Below are positions 27,515-36,946 of a stretch of 64,000 bases of DNA, piece after piece. A program made the position numbers and the translations under genes. Each line of letters opens with the position of its first letter. Position 1 is the first letter of the stretch. The notes under the pieces were generated by a model. That model did not search any database and was not told where the DNA came from. It saw nothing but the letters and a program-made list of their open reading frames with translations. The stretch covers positions 28,060 to 92,059 of the forward strand of contig NZ_PVTO01000011.1 of NCBI RefSeq assembly GCF_003003275.1, in the 5' to 3' direction. This stretch comes from Alkalibacterium olivapovliticus (lineage in GTDB: Bacteria > Bacillota > Bacilli > Lactobacillales > Carnobacteriaceae_A).

Positions 27515-29854
27515 ATGACAAATGAAAAACTTATGCCGTTGAAGGACAATATAATACAAGGATCCCGTTACCGATTTACATTGATTACTGATAAACTGCT
27601 GCGAATGGAATATTCAGAAACGGGATTGTTTGAGGATAGGGCCACCCAGTTAGTCATGAACAGACAGTTGGGAGAGGTCACGTTCGAGTTAAAAGAAACG
27701 AATGGCACGCTCGAAATCATAACAGATACGTTTCATCTTTTCTATGTTAAAAATGAGGCCTTTTCACCAAAAAACCTTCATATAGATGTACGCTATAATT
27801 ATTCCAATTATACTAACCGCTGGTATTACGGTCAGAAAATCAATACACTCAAAGGTTCATTACGGACACTGGACCGAGTAGATGGTGCAGCAGAACTTGA
27901 AGAAAGTATCATGGGTAAATTCGGATACGCAGCACTTGATGATTCTGACTCGTTTGTTTTTGATGACGACAAGGCTATTAAGGTAAAAGACAACCCTCAT
28001 ACAGATGTGTACTTTTTCTCCTATGGACGCAATTATTTTGAGGCCTTAAATGATTTCTACCGTTTGTCCGGCTTTCCGCCGTTACTTCCCAGGTATGCAC
28101 TAGGGAACTGGTGGAGTCGATACTGGAAATACTCAGAGACATCATATCTGAACCTGATTGACAAGTTTAAAGACGAGAATATTCCGCTTGCCGTCAGTGT
28201 TATTGATATGGACTGGCATCTGACGGATATACCCTATAAGTATGGGAGTGGACGGACGGGGTACACCTGGAATAAACAGTATTATCCTGATCCTAAACGG
28301 TTTTTGGGTAAGTTGCATGATAAAGGACTGGCAACGACACTGAATGTTCACCCAGCTGATGGGATCAGAGCCTTTGAGTCTCAGTACACTAAAGTAGCTG
28401 AGAGACTGAATTTGAAAACTGAACTGGAGGAGCCGGCAAAATTCGACTTGATGGATGAGAACTTCAGGGACGTATACTTTGAGGAAGTGCACCATCCTAT
28501 AGAAGAAGAGGGAATTGATTTCTGGTGGATCGACTGGCAGCAGGGAGAATACAGCGCAAGTGACATCGATCCATTATGGCTTCTGAACCACTATCATTAT
28601 CAGGATCTTGAGGAGCGAGGCAAAGATGCGTTGATCCTATCCCGCTATGCCGGTCCAGGCAGTCACCGTTACCCTGTCGGCTTTTCAGGCGATTCTGTCA
28701 TTTCCTGGAAGTCTTTGAATTTTCAGCCTTATCTGACAGCGACCTCAACGAATATAGGCTACACTTGGTGGAGCCATGATATCGGTGGACATTATAAAGG
28801 GTACAAAGATGAAGAGCTTGTTCAAAGATGGTTTCAGTTTGGAGTGTTCAGCCCCATCAATCGACTGCACAGTTCTAATAGTGCTTTTTCCAGCAAGGAA
28901 CCGTGGAATTACAGCCCATCTGTCAAAGCCAATATGATCAAGTTTCTCCAGATGCGACATGCTCTTATTCCTTATATTTACACCTATAATGTACTAAATA
29001 ATGAGGAAGGGACGCCATTGATTCGTCCAGCCTATTATCACTACCCGTTAGAAGATCATAGCTATGATGTTAAAAATGAATACTTCTTTGGAAGCGAACT
29101 GCTGGTGCTTCCCATTACCTCAAAAAAAGACGACGAGACACTTTACGGTAGTGACATTATTTATCTACCTAAAGGGGATTGGTTTGATATTTTTAATAAC
29201 TTCAGGTACAAAGGTGAAGCCAATCTCCGCATTTATAGAGAACCGGATGAGATGCCAGTATTTGCTAAAGAAGGCAGCATTATTCCTCTGGATGCCAATC
29301 CGACCAGCACAACATCCACATCATTACCGGACTCGCTGGACTGGTTAATCTACCCTGGTGAAACAAATTGCTTCCATTTAATCGAAGATCATGAGGGCTC
29401 AAGAGCAACAACTGAATTTAATCTCGATTATGAAGTAGAGACTATATCTATAAAAGTGACTGGAGCGTCTAGCGTAATACCTGAGAAACGACAGCACACC
29501 ATTCATTTCAATGCTTCAGAAAAAGTCAGTGTATCGGTAGTAAACGGAGTGGAAATAGTGGATGAGTCTTACTCTGAATCTTTAAAAAGAACCTCAGTAA
29601 CACTTACTGTTAATCATTCTGAGGAACTGACCTTGTCTTTCAGTCAATTTAAAATCGTCAAAAAACAGAACATTAATGATGAACTCTTTAAACGACTGAA
29701 TACTGCTCAAATAGGGTATTTCCTCAAAGATGATCTTTACACTGAATTCAATAAAGAACTGACAGATTTTAGTCTCCTTTCTACCATTAATGAACTTAAA
29801 GAAGAACACGTCAGTCAGTCGTTGTTCGAACTACTCTATATTAAGAACAGTTAA
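27515..29854 (+). CDS. GH31 alpha-glycosidase
   Basis: At 779 aa this has an N-terminal beta-sandwich, TIM barrel and two C-terminal beta-domains, plus an extra C-terminal stretch of about 60 residues. The presumed nucleophile is Asp340 in FWWIDWQQG and the acid/base Asp393 in GFSGDSV; SVIDMDWH and WWSHDIGGH are further GH31 signatures. The WIDWQQ variant differs from the KxDxGE/WxDMNE type of well-studied alpha-glucosidases and xylosidases. GGGGGAG precedes the ATG. Cytoplasmic, probably acting on alpha-glucosides imported by the adjacent ABC system; alpha-xylosidase or transglycosylase activity is possible. Confidence 0.85.
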   Translation: MTNEKLMPLKDNIIQGSRYRFTLITDKLLRMEYSETGLFEDRATQLVMNRQLGEVTFELKETNGTLEIITDTFHLFYVKNEAFSPKNLHIDVRYNYSNYTNRWYYGQKINTLKGSLRTLDRVDGAAELEESIMGKFGYAALDDSDSFVFDDDKAIKVKDNPHTDVYFFSYGRNYFEALNDFYRLSGFPPLLPRYALGNWWSRYWKYSETSYLNLIDKFKDENIPLAVSVIDMDWHLTDIPYKYGSGRTGYTWNKQYYPDPKRFLGKLHDKGLATTLNVHPADGIRAFESQYTKVAERLNLKTELEEPAKFDLMDENFRDVYFEEVHHPIEEEGIDFWWIDWQQGEYSASDIDPLWLLNHYHYQDLEERGKDALILSRYAGPGSHRYPVGFSGDSVISWKSLNFQPYLTATSTNIGYTWWSHDIGGHYKGYKDEELVQRWFQFGVFSPINRLHSSNSAFSSKEPWNYSPSVKANMIKFLQMRHALIPYIYTYNVLNNEEGTPLIRPAYYHYPLEDHSYDVKNEYFFGSELLVLPITSKKDDETLYGSDIIYLPKGDWFDIFNNFRYKGEANLRIYREPDEMPVFAKEGSIIPLDANPTSTTSTSLPDSLDWLIYPGETNCFHLIEDHEGSRATTEFNLDYEVETISIKVTGASSVIPEKRQHTIHFNASEKVSVSVVNGVEIVDESYSESLKRTSVTLTVNHSEELTLSFSQFKIVKKQNINDELFKRLNTAQIGYFLKDDLYTEFNKELTDFSLLSTINELKEEHVSQSLFELLYIKNS

Positions 29855-29901
29855 GTAATTGATTACAGTATTCGACAAATACCTCTTTAAATTAGCAAGA
29901 A

Positions 29902-29929
29902 AGGCTGGAGTGAACTCCAGTCTTTTTTT
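29902..29929 (+). terminator. Terminator of the GH31 operon
   Basis: GGCTGGAGT and ACTCCAGTC pair around GA, followed by seven T. Confidence 0.85.
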
Positions 29930-30051
29930 GAGGCTTCTTATACTGGATTGGAAGGGGTGTTATGGTATCATAATATATGAACCCTTAATGAATTTTTTTA
30001 GTTAATATAATGAATTCTGCTTGGAAATATTGTCATGAGTGAGGTCATCTA

Positions 30052-31116
30052 ATGAAAAACTGTGTGATTGTCATCCCTGTTCTCAATCCCGGAAATGGCT
30101 TTATTGAGTATGTCAAGTCATTAAGTTCTGAGGACTTCAAGTCCATTATTATCATAAATGATGGCAGCAGTGAAGAGAAGCAGCCGATTTTTGACGAGTG
30201 TGAACAGATAGAGAATGTCAGGATTCTTCAGCATGCTGTTAATCTAGGGAAAGGGCGAGCATTGAAAAGTGCCTTTAATTACATACTGAACGAGACTGAT
30301 TTATGCCAGGCAAATGGTGTGATTACAGTGGATGCAGATGGTCAGCACACCATGTCCGATGTGCTCATGTTATGCCGGGAACTTTCCGGGGAAGGCAACA
30401 AATTGATTTTAGGTGTTAGATCATTTGATAATGAAAATGTTCCCACACCAAATAGATTAGGCAATACGATAACGCGTAAACTGTTCAATCTATTGTACGG
30501 TAAACACATTACGGATACTCAGACTGGCCTGAGGGGATTTTCACTGGATGTATTGCCTCACTTGATTGATCTGGAAGGTGAGCGGTTCAATTATGAAACA
30601 AATGTCCTCATAGCAGCTGTAAGAAAAAAGCTGACGATTGAAGAAATACCAATTGACACTGTCTACATCAATGAAAATGAGAGTTCGCACTTCAGGCCTT
30701 TCCAGGATTCCTTCGAAATTTACTGGCTGTTGTTAAAAAATTTCATTAAATTTATGGGCGTATCGATTACGTCTTTTCTCATTGATATTTCGCTATTTCA
30801 GTTGTTCGTTTTTATTCTCCGCTTCACTTTTGACAGACGACGAATCGTTATCGCTACTGTACTCGCACGTGCAGGATCTTCTTTATTCAATTACAGTATG
30901 AATCGCTCTTTTGTCTTTAAAAGTAAAAAGAAGTGGAACAAGACTATTATAGGGTATTACCTGCTGGTGATAGCAGAGGGTGCACTTTCAGCCGGTTCAG
31001 TTTATCTCTTATACAGATTGACTGGTTTTAGAGAAGTATTACTTAAAGTAGGAGTAGATCTCGTTATTTTTCTCATCAGTTACCGTATTCAAAAATTAGT
31101 TGTCTTTAAAGACTAA
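30052..31116 (+). CDS. GT2 glycosyltransferase fused to a GtrA-like membrane domain
   Basis: At 354 aa, residues 1-220 form a GT-A fold glycosyltransferase with IVIPVLNPG, INDGSSE and the metal-binding DADGQHT, resembling dolichol/polyprenyl-phosphate mannosyl- or glucosyltransferases. Residues 230-350 hold four membrane segments with the GtrA pattern (FNYSMNRSFVFKSKKKW and FLISYRIQKLVVFK). The fusion suggests synthesis and flipping of a polyprenyl-linked sugar for cell-surface glycosylation. Single-gene unit with its own terminator. Confidence 0.85.
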   Translation: MKNCVIVIPVLNPGNGFIEYVKSLSSEDFKSIIIINDGSSEEKQPIFDECEQIENVRILQHAVNLGKGRALKSAFNYILNETDLCQANGVITVDADGQHTMSDVLMLCRELSGEGNKLILGVRSFDNENVPTPNRLGNTITRKLFNLLYGKHITDTQTGLRGFSLDVLPHLIDLEGERFNYETNVLIAAVRKKLTIEEIPIDTVYINENESSHFRPFQDSFEIYWLLLKNFIKFMGVSITSFLIDISLFQLFVFILRFTFDRRRIVIATVLARAGSSLFNYSMNRSFVFKSKKKWNKTIIGYYLLVIAEGALSAGSVYLLYRLTGFREVLLKVGVDLVIFLISYRIQKLVVFKD

Positions 31117-31131
31117 ATTGAATGTAAGAAA

Positions 31132-31163
31132 AGGAGTTAGACCATGATGTCTGACTCTTTTTC
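31132..31163 (+). terminator. Terminator of the GT2-GtrA gene
   Basis: GAGTTAGAC and GTCTGACTC pair (one G-U) around CATGAT, followed by TTTTTCT. Confidence 0.8.
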
Positions 31164-31263
31164 TATATCTCAGTCACTCTTTGCAGTAAATCCTAATTTA
31201 AGCAAACATTATCTTCCTGTACTATAATAAGACTAGACCAAATCAGAAAGGAACGAATACTTT

Positions 31264-32115
31264 ATGACAAACGAGATAAAACGTTTTAGCTTAAACGATG
31301 GAACAACACTTCCTGCAGTAGGACTGGGAACTGTTCAAATAAAGGGAGCAAAAGGGGTAACCAGCGTATTGACCGCCATTCAAAATGGCTATCGCCTGAT
31401 CGATACATCCACTAACTACAATAATGAAGGGATGGTCGGGGAAGCAGTCAGGCGCAGCACTGTTCCGAGAGAAGAGCTTATCATCAGTTCAAAACTACCT
31501 GGGGCAGCACATGACTATGACAAGGCGATTCTGATGATTCAGGAGTCACTGTACCGTATTGGCATCGATTACTTTGATAAATACCTGATTCACTGGCCAC
31601 TTCCTAAACAGGGAAAATACGTAGAAGCATGGCGGGCGCTAGTCGATGCACAAAAATTCGGTCTGATCAAAACCATCGGGGTATCCAATTTTCTGGAAGA
31701 GCATCTGACTAACATTATTGATGAAACAGGCGTCACACCCGCTACCAATCAGATTGAACGTCATCCTTACTTCAATAACAAAGAGCTGGTCAGAGTCAAT
31801 GAAGAAAAAGGTATTTTGACAGAAGCCTGGAGCCCTTTTGGAAGAGAAATCAATGATGTTTTAACTAACCCCGTAATAAAAGAAATAGCTGAGCGTCAGG
31901 CTAAAACGGCAGCTCAAGTTATATTGAGGTGGAATATTGAAAACAATGTCCTTCCAATAGCTAAATCAGCCAGTTCGAAAAATCAGATAACGAATTTAGA
32001 TTTATTCGATTTTGAATTGACTGACGAAGACAGACAACAAATAGACAGCTTGGATCAAGGAGAAGACGGCCGTCTTCAGGGTCAGCATCCTAATGAATAT
32101 GAAGAATTTGATTAA
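31264..32115 (+). CDS. Aldo/keto reductase
   Basis: At 283 aa this is an AKR5-like single barrel. The catalytic tetrad is visible: Asp and Tyr in DTSTNYNNE (about 47-55), Lys in SSKLPG, His in LIHWPLP. The C-terminal cofactor segment is IAKSASSKNQI, the NADP(H)-binding K-S-x(5)-I-type motif. It reduces aldehydes or ketones with NADPH; substrate unknown. AAAGGA at 31246-31251 precedes the ATG. Monocistronic. A second AKR of the same family lies at 36134-36946. Confidence 0.88.
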   Translation: MTNEIKRFSLNDGTTLPAVGLGTVQIKGAKGVTSVLTAIQNGYRLIDTSTNYNNEGMVGEAVRRSTVPREELIISSKLPGAAHDYDKAILMIQESLYRIGIDYFDKYLIHWPLPKQGKYVEAWRALVDAQKFGLIKTIGVSNFLEEHLTNIIDETGVTPATNQIERHPYFNNKELVRVNEEKGILTEAWSPFGREINDVLTNPVIKEIAERQAKTAAQVILRWNIENNVLPIAKSASSKNQITNLDLFDFELTDEDRQQIDSLDQGEDGRLQGQHPNEYEEFD

Positions 32116-32129
32116 AGTATACCGATGGC

Positions 32130-32160
32130 ACAGCTTAAGCAACCTTTGGCTGTTTTTTTT
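32130..32160 (+). terminator. Terminator of the aldo/keto reductase gene
   Basis: CAGCTTAAG and CTTTGGCTG pair (two G-U) around CAAC, followed by eight T. Confidence 0.75.
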
Positions 32161-32298
32161 CGTATGCGTTTGAAGATGAGAACTATAGCCAGTATTTAAA
32201 AATTTGACTTCATTCTTTCTCTCTTTTAAATTGAGTGATTAAAATGTCTGCATATGAGTGGTATACTGAAAGTGAGATTGCACTAAAGGAGCGAGGAC

Positions 32299-33441
32299 AT
32301 GCATTTATACTTAACAAGAAAACTGATGAAGGCATTTACTGATGCCGAAAAGACAATGAAAGAAACTAATACGACCATTAAAATGAACGAAACTGAAGAT
32401 AATGCACAGCCTCAAAGATCCTTTTTCAAATGGCATGGAAATCTTGTCAAACTGCAGGATAATGACTATATTCTACTGACGAATGATGCAACTGGTTTTA
32501 CTCTGATTTTCTTAAATCCTTACGAGGAAGATTATCTTGAATTTGGAGACTGGTTAAGCGAAGCGTTATCTAGAATGATGAACCGAATGGGATTTTCTGA
32601 CCATTCGATCATTAATTATTTCAAGTCCTTTGGAGAGATCACTGTCAGCAGAGCATCAAATCAAAAATTGATGGGCAAGAATAGTGCTGCAGGTCAATTA
32701 GTAACGGTTTACGAGGATTATATTAATGATGATGAATGCTTTCAGGACTCGTGGTCATATAAAGTGAGTGAAATGAAAAAGGGTGAAGATGGATCTGTCA
32801 ATGCAGTTGAGGCATTTATCAGTGAATTTGAAAAAACGATAGGAAACAGTACAATCGATGTCGCCGTTGCTGAACTTGAAATTAGATTAAAACTGCACGA
32901 GATGAAAGATGTCGTTCGCATTGTTCAAGTCCCAATGAATGTGACCTTTGATGACCTGCATTCTATCATCCAGACAGTGTTCATGTGGCAAAATGCTCAT
33001 CTCCATCAGTTTATCCTGGAAGACGGCTACACGCTTGTCGGAGCGGAAGGGTACAGTCAAATGCAGCATTTCGGCGCTCAAGGAGAAGATACGACTGACT
33101 CAGGAAACCATTACTTGTTGTCAGATATTATCACGCATGATGAGAACAGACAATTCAATTATATTTATGATTTTGGTGATTTCTGGGAGCATACGGTACA
33201 GGTTAGAAAAATTTGGACAGAGCATAAGCAGGTGAGTCCGAAACTGAAAATGATGATGGGTGATCCTGTTCCTGAAGATATCGGAGGATCTGGCGGCTAT
33301 GCTTATTATCTGGAAGTAATGAACGAACCACAGCATCCAGAGTTCGATAGTCTAAGCCATTGGGCTGAAGATTATCATAAGCGTAAATACTTCTTAAACA
33401 CTGTTGACAGCATCAATTCCAGATTACAAGAATATATGTAA
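32299..33441 (+). CDS. Two-domain protein: DUF6933-like N-terminus and pRiA4b ORF-3-like C-terminus
   Basis: At 380 aa, residues 1-140 (MHLYLTRKLMKAF...WHGNLVKLQDNDYILLTNDATGF...YFKSFGEITVSRASNQKLMG) resemble DUF6933. Residues 185-380 match the plasmid pRiA4b ORF-3 domain (LKLHEMKDVVRIVQVP, TFDDLHSIIQTVFMW, HLHQFIL, YIYDFGDFWEH, PPEDIGG-like PVPEDIGGSGGY). Neither domain has a well-established function; the fusion is common in Firmicutes. AAAGGAGCG precedes the ATG. Monocistronic. Confidence 0.75.
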   Translation: MHLYLTRKLMKAFTDAEKTMKETNTTIKMNETEDNAQPQRSFFKWHGNLVKLQDNDYILLTNDATGFTLIFLNPYEEDYLEFGDWLSEALSRMMNRMGFSDHSIINYFKSFGEITVSRASNQKLMGKNSAAGQLVTVYEDYINDDECFQDSWSYKVSEMKKGEDGSVNAVEAFISEFEKTIGNSTIDVAVAELEIRLKLHEMKDVVRIVQVPMNVTFDDLHSIIQTVFMWQNAHLHQFILEDGYTLVGAEGYSQMQHFGAQGEDTTDSGNHYLLSDIITHDENRQFNYIYDFGDFWEHTVQVRKIWTEHKQVSPKLKMMMGDPVPEDIGGSGGYAYYLEVMNEPQHPEFDSLSHWAEDYHKRKYFLNTVDSINSRLQEYM

Positions 33442-33449
33442 TAAAGGGT

Positions 33450-33484
33450 ACTGCATTCTTAATTCAAATGAGAATGCAGTATTT
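33450..33484 (+). terminator. Terminator of the pRiA4b ORF-3-like gene
   Basis: ACTGCATTCT (33450-33459) and AGAATGCAGT (33471-33480) pair perfectly; the trailing ATTT is short. Confidence 0.65.
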
Positions 33485-33529
33485 CAAATGATATAACCTT
33501 TGATATAACCTTAGTTATATCATTTGAAA
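33482..33529. repeat. Perfect 16-bp inverted repeat
   Basis: TTTCAAATGATATAAC (33482-33497) and its exact complement (33514-33529) surround 16 nt that contain a further copy of GATATAACC. Arms are AT-rich and not followed by a T-run. Confidence 0.8.
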
Positions 33530-33560
33530 TGTTCATAAAATGTTCATAAAATATTCATAG
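33530..33560. repeat. Short tandem direct repeats
   Basis: TGTTCATAAAA at 33530-33540 and 33541-33551, then the partial copy TATTCATAG. Confidence 0.7.
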
Positions 33561-33822
33561 TTAATGAATGATTATCATAGTAAGTCAACTGGGATAATAT
33601 AAAATCGTTTAAAATTCGTACTATATTAATCTTTTGTTAAGATAGGTGCAGAATCTTATAATAACATAGTATATATCAAAAACTGTGAGTGAATAATATA
33701 AATATAATATTCATTAATACTTAAAATTATTATATTGAGAAGACTATTTTCAAATTAAATTTTAATGAGATTATAGGGTGAGATGGATGGTTATTTTTCA
33801 CATTAAAAATAATTAATAACCT

Positions 33823-33855
33823 AAATTTGTAATAAATTTGTAATAAATTTGTAAA
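33823..33855. repeat. Three tandem 11-bp repeats
   Basis: AAATTTGTAAT twice and AAATTTGTAAA once, head to tail without gaps, in the middle of the AT-rich block. Iteron-like spacing of 11 bp, one helical turn. Confidence 0.7.
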
Positions 33856-34020
33856 ATAAAAATTTTTTGGATATTCTTAAACTTAAAAGCGAACTTAATA
33901 GCTAATAAAGTTTTAATATTAAAGTTTTTGTGTAATTTATTTAAATATCCAGAAAATATTTTAATAACTTTAGCTATATATTGTTTGCTTAATTATTATA
34001 ATAGGATTAAAATACTTTAC

Positions 34021-34330
34021 ATAGATAACATTCCACACCAGCAGCCAACGACATCCCTCTAATCAGTAGTGTATATTAATAGATATAAACCATCGTATAT
34101 GCATCTTAGGAGTGTGCTAGCACTCGAACCGACGAGGTTATCTTTTTCACTTGCTAATCGTCTCTTCTGAGCAGACTACCCCATCCCTATACCTATTTCC
34201 TGTAATAATAGACTTTTTATAAAAAAGTGGCTATTACTTCTTCGTGCCCCCCCGCATAACTTGAAGGAATACTGGCCCTTGTTCACTGGCTAAGAGTCTT
34301 CTTCCATACAAGGGCTTTCTTTCATTCTCA
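34021..34330. other. GC-richer non-coding segment with hairpins, possible RNA gene
   Basis: Contains TAATAG-A-CTTTTT / AAAAAG-...-CTATTA (about 34,206-34,235), and GCCCTTGT (34,275-34,282) pairing with ACAAGGGC (34,308-34,315) followed by TTTCTTTC. I could not match it to tRNA, tmRNA, RNase P, SRP or 6S RNA features. Confidence 0.35.
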
Positions 34331-34377
34331 TCTCAAAATATCATTCTAAACAAAAAATTAATATAAAGTGCATAGTT

Positions 34378-34415
34378 AAAAGCTGACCAGTTCATGATTA
34401 AACTGATCAGCTTTT
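34378..34415 (+). terminator. Terminator upstream of nanE
   Basis: AAAGCTGACCAGTT and AACTGATCAGCTTTT pair with one mismatch. No protein gene ends just before it, so it probably terminates an unrecognised transcript from the preceding block. Confidence 0.6.
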
Positions 34416-34430
34416 ATTATGCTTTAAGAC

Positions 34431-34459
34431 TTCCAAAACCAAAGTGTTAGAATTATACT
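34431..34459 (+). promoter_or_regulatory. Possible promoter of nanE
   Basis: -10 TATACT (34454-34459) with a weak -35 TTCCAA 17 bp upstream, about 50 bp before the start codon. Confidence 0.45.
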
Positions 34460-34507
34460 GATAAATAAGAAGAGTGTAATAATATTATAGAAAGTTGGAA
34501 GAGTAAA

Positions 34508-35191
34508 ATGAGTATGCTGGATAAGATAAAAGGTGGTCTTGTTGTGTCCTGTCAGGCATTGGCAGATGAACCACTCCATAGTTCGTTTATAATGAGTAAA
34601 ATGGCAAAGGCTGCAGAAGAAGGTGGAGCAGTCGGCATTCGTGCGAATTCCAAAGAGGATATTCTGGCAATACAGGCTGAAACCAGCCTTCCGATAATTG
34701 GGATTGTAAAGCGGGATTACGCTGATTCTAAGGTATTTATCACGGCAACCTTAAAAGAAGTCGATGAACTGATGGAAACAGGGTGTGACATGATTGCACT
34801 GGATGCGACTAAGCAGTCCCGTCCTAATGGGGAAACTTTAGAGTCTTTAATTAATAATATCCGGGAAAAATATGGGAATATCTTATTAATGGCAGATACT
34901 TCCACATTAGAAGAAGGAATAGAAGCTGAACGATTGGGATTCGATGTGGTCTCAACTACTTTAGTCGGCTATACAGACTACACCAATGATTTAGATATAT
35001 TTAGTGACCATTATGCTCTCCTGCAGGACTACCTGGACACAATTAAAGTTCCGGTAATTGCAGAGGGGAATGTAGATACACCTGAAAAGGCCAAAAAGTG
35101 TCTGAGCCTGGGTGTCCATTCAGTGGTAGTCGGAAGTGCGATCACTCGTCCACAACTGATTACGAAACGATTTGTAAGAGAAATAAGCTGA
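34508..35191 (+). CDS. nanE: N-acetylmannosamine-6-phosphate 2-epimerase
   Basis: At 227 aa this is a NanE TIM barrel: GGLVVSCQA at the start, [46 protein letters not shown] and [27 protein letters not shown]. It converts ManNAc-6-P to GlcNAc-6-P in the sialic acid/ManNAc pathway. GGAAGAG at 34,498-34,504 supports the ATG at 34,508 or the one at 34,514. No other sialic-acid genes are next to it, so it may serve ManNAc uptake or cell-wall recycling. It shares a bidirectional terminator with the convergent reductase gene. Confidence 0.92.
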   Translation: MSMLDKIKGGLVVSCQALADEPLHSSFIMSKMAKAAEEGGAVGIRANSKEDILAIQAETSLPIIGIVKRDYADSKVFITATLKEVDELMETGCDMIALDATKQSRPNGETLESLINNIREKYGNILLMADTSTLEEGIEAERLGFDVVSTTLVGYTDYTNDLDIFSDHYALLQDYLDTIKVPVIAEGNVDTPEKAKKCLSLGVHSVVVGSAITRPQLITKRFVREIS

Positions 35192-35193
35192 TA

Positions 35194-35237
35194 AAAAACT
35201 GATTTTTCCCTATCAACAAAGGAAAAATCAGTTTTTT
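35194..35237. terminator. Bidirectional terminator nanE / reductase
   Basis: AAAAACTGATTTTTCC and GGAAAAATCAGTTTTTT pair perfectly around an 11-nt loop; T-runs on both strands. Confidence 0.85.
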
Positions 35238-35263
35238 GCGTCTGCTGAATAAGGGAGTGGGCA

Positions 35264-35974
35264 TCAATATCCGAAATACGGATCTGTAATCATTCGGGCT
35301 CTCTTAATACCGGCTGATTTCAGTTCTTTCTTAATGTTTTTGATTGTACCGGTTTTGCCTGAAATATAATAAAAGGCATCGTTTTGAAGCGTTCTCGCCA
35401 AATCGGTATAGGCTCTGATTGTATCTTCCCTATTCTTCGTATAGATAGGTGTGAACTGTTTATTTTTTTGAGCGACAGCATTAAACAGGTCTTTAAATAA
35501 ATACCCTGTAGGCGATGCGTAAATGAGAATGATTGGTCTGGTCTGATCATGCTCCAATTTTTTAACCAGCGCCCGCATGGGAGTAATACCGATACCAGTA
35601 GAAATCAGTACGATTGGGGATGTCTGATCCTGTACTTTAAACCATCCAAATGGACCTCTGACCGTTACTTTTTCTCCAACAGACAAATGGAACAACGCCT
35701 GTTTAAAGCTACTGGTCGGGTTATTGTCATCTGTTGCAATCATCATATTTCCTTCTTCGGGAACAGAAGCGACTGAGAATGCTCTGAACGGTTTTCCAGA
35801 TATTTTGTGATCAGGGATGGTGAACACCCCATGCTCTCCAGCTTCCCAGTGGAGTTTTTTTGGGAAATCCAGTTTAATGACATGCAGATCGTCGAACGGA
35901 TTCTCAATAGACTGCACTGTTCCCGTGTTCTTTTTGAATATGCCCATAAAATCTTTTGGTTTCAATTTAGTCAC
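35264..35974 (-). CDS. Ferredoxin-NADP+ reductase-like flavoprotein
   Basis: At 236 aa this has an FAD-binding barrel with FRAFSVAS (R-x-Y/F-S motif, about residues 63-70), RGPFGWF, and an NAD(P)-binding domain with LISTGIGITPMRALVKKL (about 123-140) and the terminal YYISGKTGTIKNIKKEL. It lacks a ferredoxin-type iron-sulphur domain, so it should pass electrons between NAD(P)H and a separate partner. An AGAGGTGAC site precedes the ATG on the reverse strand. Stands alone; partner unknown. Confidence 0.8.
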   Translation of the reverse strand: MTKLKPKDFMGIFKKNTGTVQSIENPFDDLHVIKLDFPKKLHWEAGEHGVFTIPDHKISGKPFRAFSVASVPEEGNMMIATDDNNPTSSFKQALFHLSVGEKVTVRGPFGWFKVQDQTSPIVLISTGIGITPMRALVKKLEHDQTRPIILIYASPTGYLFKDLFNAVAQKNKQFTPIYTKNREDTIRAYTDLARTLQNDAFYYISGKTGTIKNIKKELKSAGIKRARMITDPYFGY

Positions 35975-36066
35975 CTCTTCTATAATTTTCAGTAAGTATT
36001 GATAGTATACGTGAAAAAGGGGGAGTAAGGGTATTATTGTGATTATGCTAAACTGGTTGAATGCCT

Positions 36067-36113
36067 AAAAAAAGCTCCTACCTAATTGAACGGTATGTTC
36101 AATAGGTGGGAGC
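36067..36113 (-). terminator. Terminator of the leftward aldo/keto reductase gene
   Basis: On the reverse strand GCTCCCACCTATTGAAC pairs with GTTCAATTAGGTAGGAGC, followed by seven T. Confidence 0.85.
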
Positions 36114-36133
36114 CAGTTTACTTCAAACAACTA

Positions 36134-36946
36134 TTAGCCGCGAACATCTTCGATTTTGTCTAAAGCTGCCAAGTCTTCAGCAGAAATTTCGAAGTTCAGT
36201 TCTCTGTTTTCAATAATACGTTTTTCATGAGTTGATTTTGGTAAAGGCAGTGTGTCTTTTTCCAGACAGTAACGAATAGCTACTTGAGCAGGTGTTGCAT
36301 CGTATTTTTCAGCGATTTCCTTAAGAACTGGATGATCAAGAAGCTGACCAGTTGCGAGAGGAGAATAAGCTTCCACCACGATATCATGCTTTTTACAGAA
36401 ATCGAGCAAGTCTTTCTGGTCACGGCCGATATAAAATGGAATCTGGTTTGCCATCGGAACGATGTCACAATTATCAAGCAGCGCCTGAATATCTTTTATC
36501 TCAAAGTTAGATACACCGATCGTCTTGATTTTGCCGTCATTATACAGTTTTTCCATAGCTTTCCATGACGCGATGTTGCCTTCCGTACAATCTTTACCAA
36601 TCTCATTCCAAGGCCAAGGCGCGTGGATGAGGTAAAGGTCAAGATAATCCATGCCAAGATTCGTCAGTGTCTCATCAAATGCATCTAACGTCTCCTGATA
36701 CCCTTTGATCTGAGCAGGGAGTTTACTGGTCACGAATACATCTTTCCGGGCAATATCAAAATCTCTGATTGCTTTTCCGACATTTTCTTCATTCTGATAA
36801 GCTAAAGCAGTATCAATGTGAGTATACCCATTTTTCAAAGCCATTGTGACAGAATCATAGGCTTCTTCATTCGGGATTTGCCACGTACCAAATCCAATGC
36901 TCGGAATAGTCACACCATTATGAAACGTAAATAGTTCTTTTGACAT
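36134..36946 (-). CDS. Aldo/keto reductase
   Basis: At 270 aa, AKR5-like: DTALAYQNEENVG carries Asp and Tyr of the tetrad, SKLPAQ the Lys, LIHAPWPW the His, and LPKSTHEKRI the cofactor motif. AGGAGG on the reverse strand lies one base before the ATG at 36,955 but 10 bases before the ATG at 36,946, so the second start (MSKELFTFHNG) is preferred. Paralogous to the enzyme at 31,264. Substrate unknown; such enzymes reduce 2,5-diketogluconate, glyoxals or other carbonyls. Confidence 0.88.
   Translation of the reverse strand: MSKELFTFHNGVTIPSIGFGTWQIPNEEAYDSVTMALKNGYTHIDTALAYQNEENVGKAIRDFDIARKDVFVTSKLPAQIKGYQETLDAFDETLTNLGMDYLDLYLIHAPWPWNEIGKDCTEGNIASWKAMEKLYNDGKIKTIGVSNFEIKDIQALLDNCDIVPMANQIPFYIGRDQKDLLDFCKKHDIVVEAYSPLATGQLLDHPVLKEIAEKYDATPAQVAIRYCLEKDTLPLPKSTHEKRIIENRELNFEISAEDLAALDKIEDVRG

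Larger units (their letters stand above)
33442..34507. other. 1.07-kb non-coding block, very AT-rich then GC-richer
   Basis: No convincing protein gene on either strand. It starts with a terminator, a perfect 16-bp inverted repeat and short direct repeats. Then follows about 480 bp of extremely AT-rich DNA with three tandem 11-mers. From about 34,021 the base composition rises sharply and several hairpins appear, ending in a terminator at 34,378-34,415. The composition shift suggests two different origins, possibly an old insertion and an unannotated RNA gene. Confidence 0.6.

Noticed and set aside
34021..34070. Reverse-strand 15-codon frame MSLAAGVECYLCKVF as a small peptide gene
   Set aside because: Too short, weak ribosome binding site and no processing or export genes nearby.
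34108..34128. AGTGTGCTAGCACTC resembles the CIRCE heat-shock element
   Set aside because: CIRCE needs TTAGCACTC-N9-GAGTGCTAA; here the arms are adjacent and imperfect, and no chaperone gene follows.
34021..34200. Possible tRNA remnant on the reverse strand because of GGTTCGAGT
   Set aside because: The flanking bases do not form a T-stem, and no acceptor or anticodon arm can be built.
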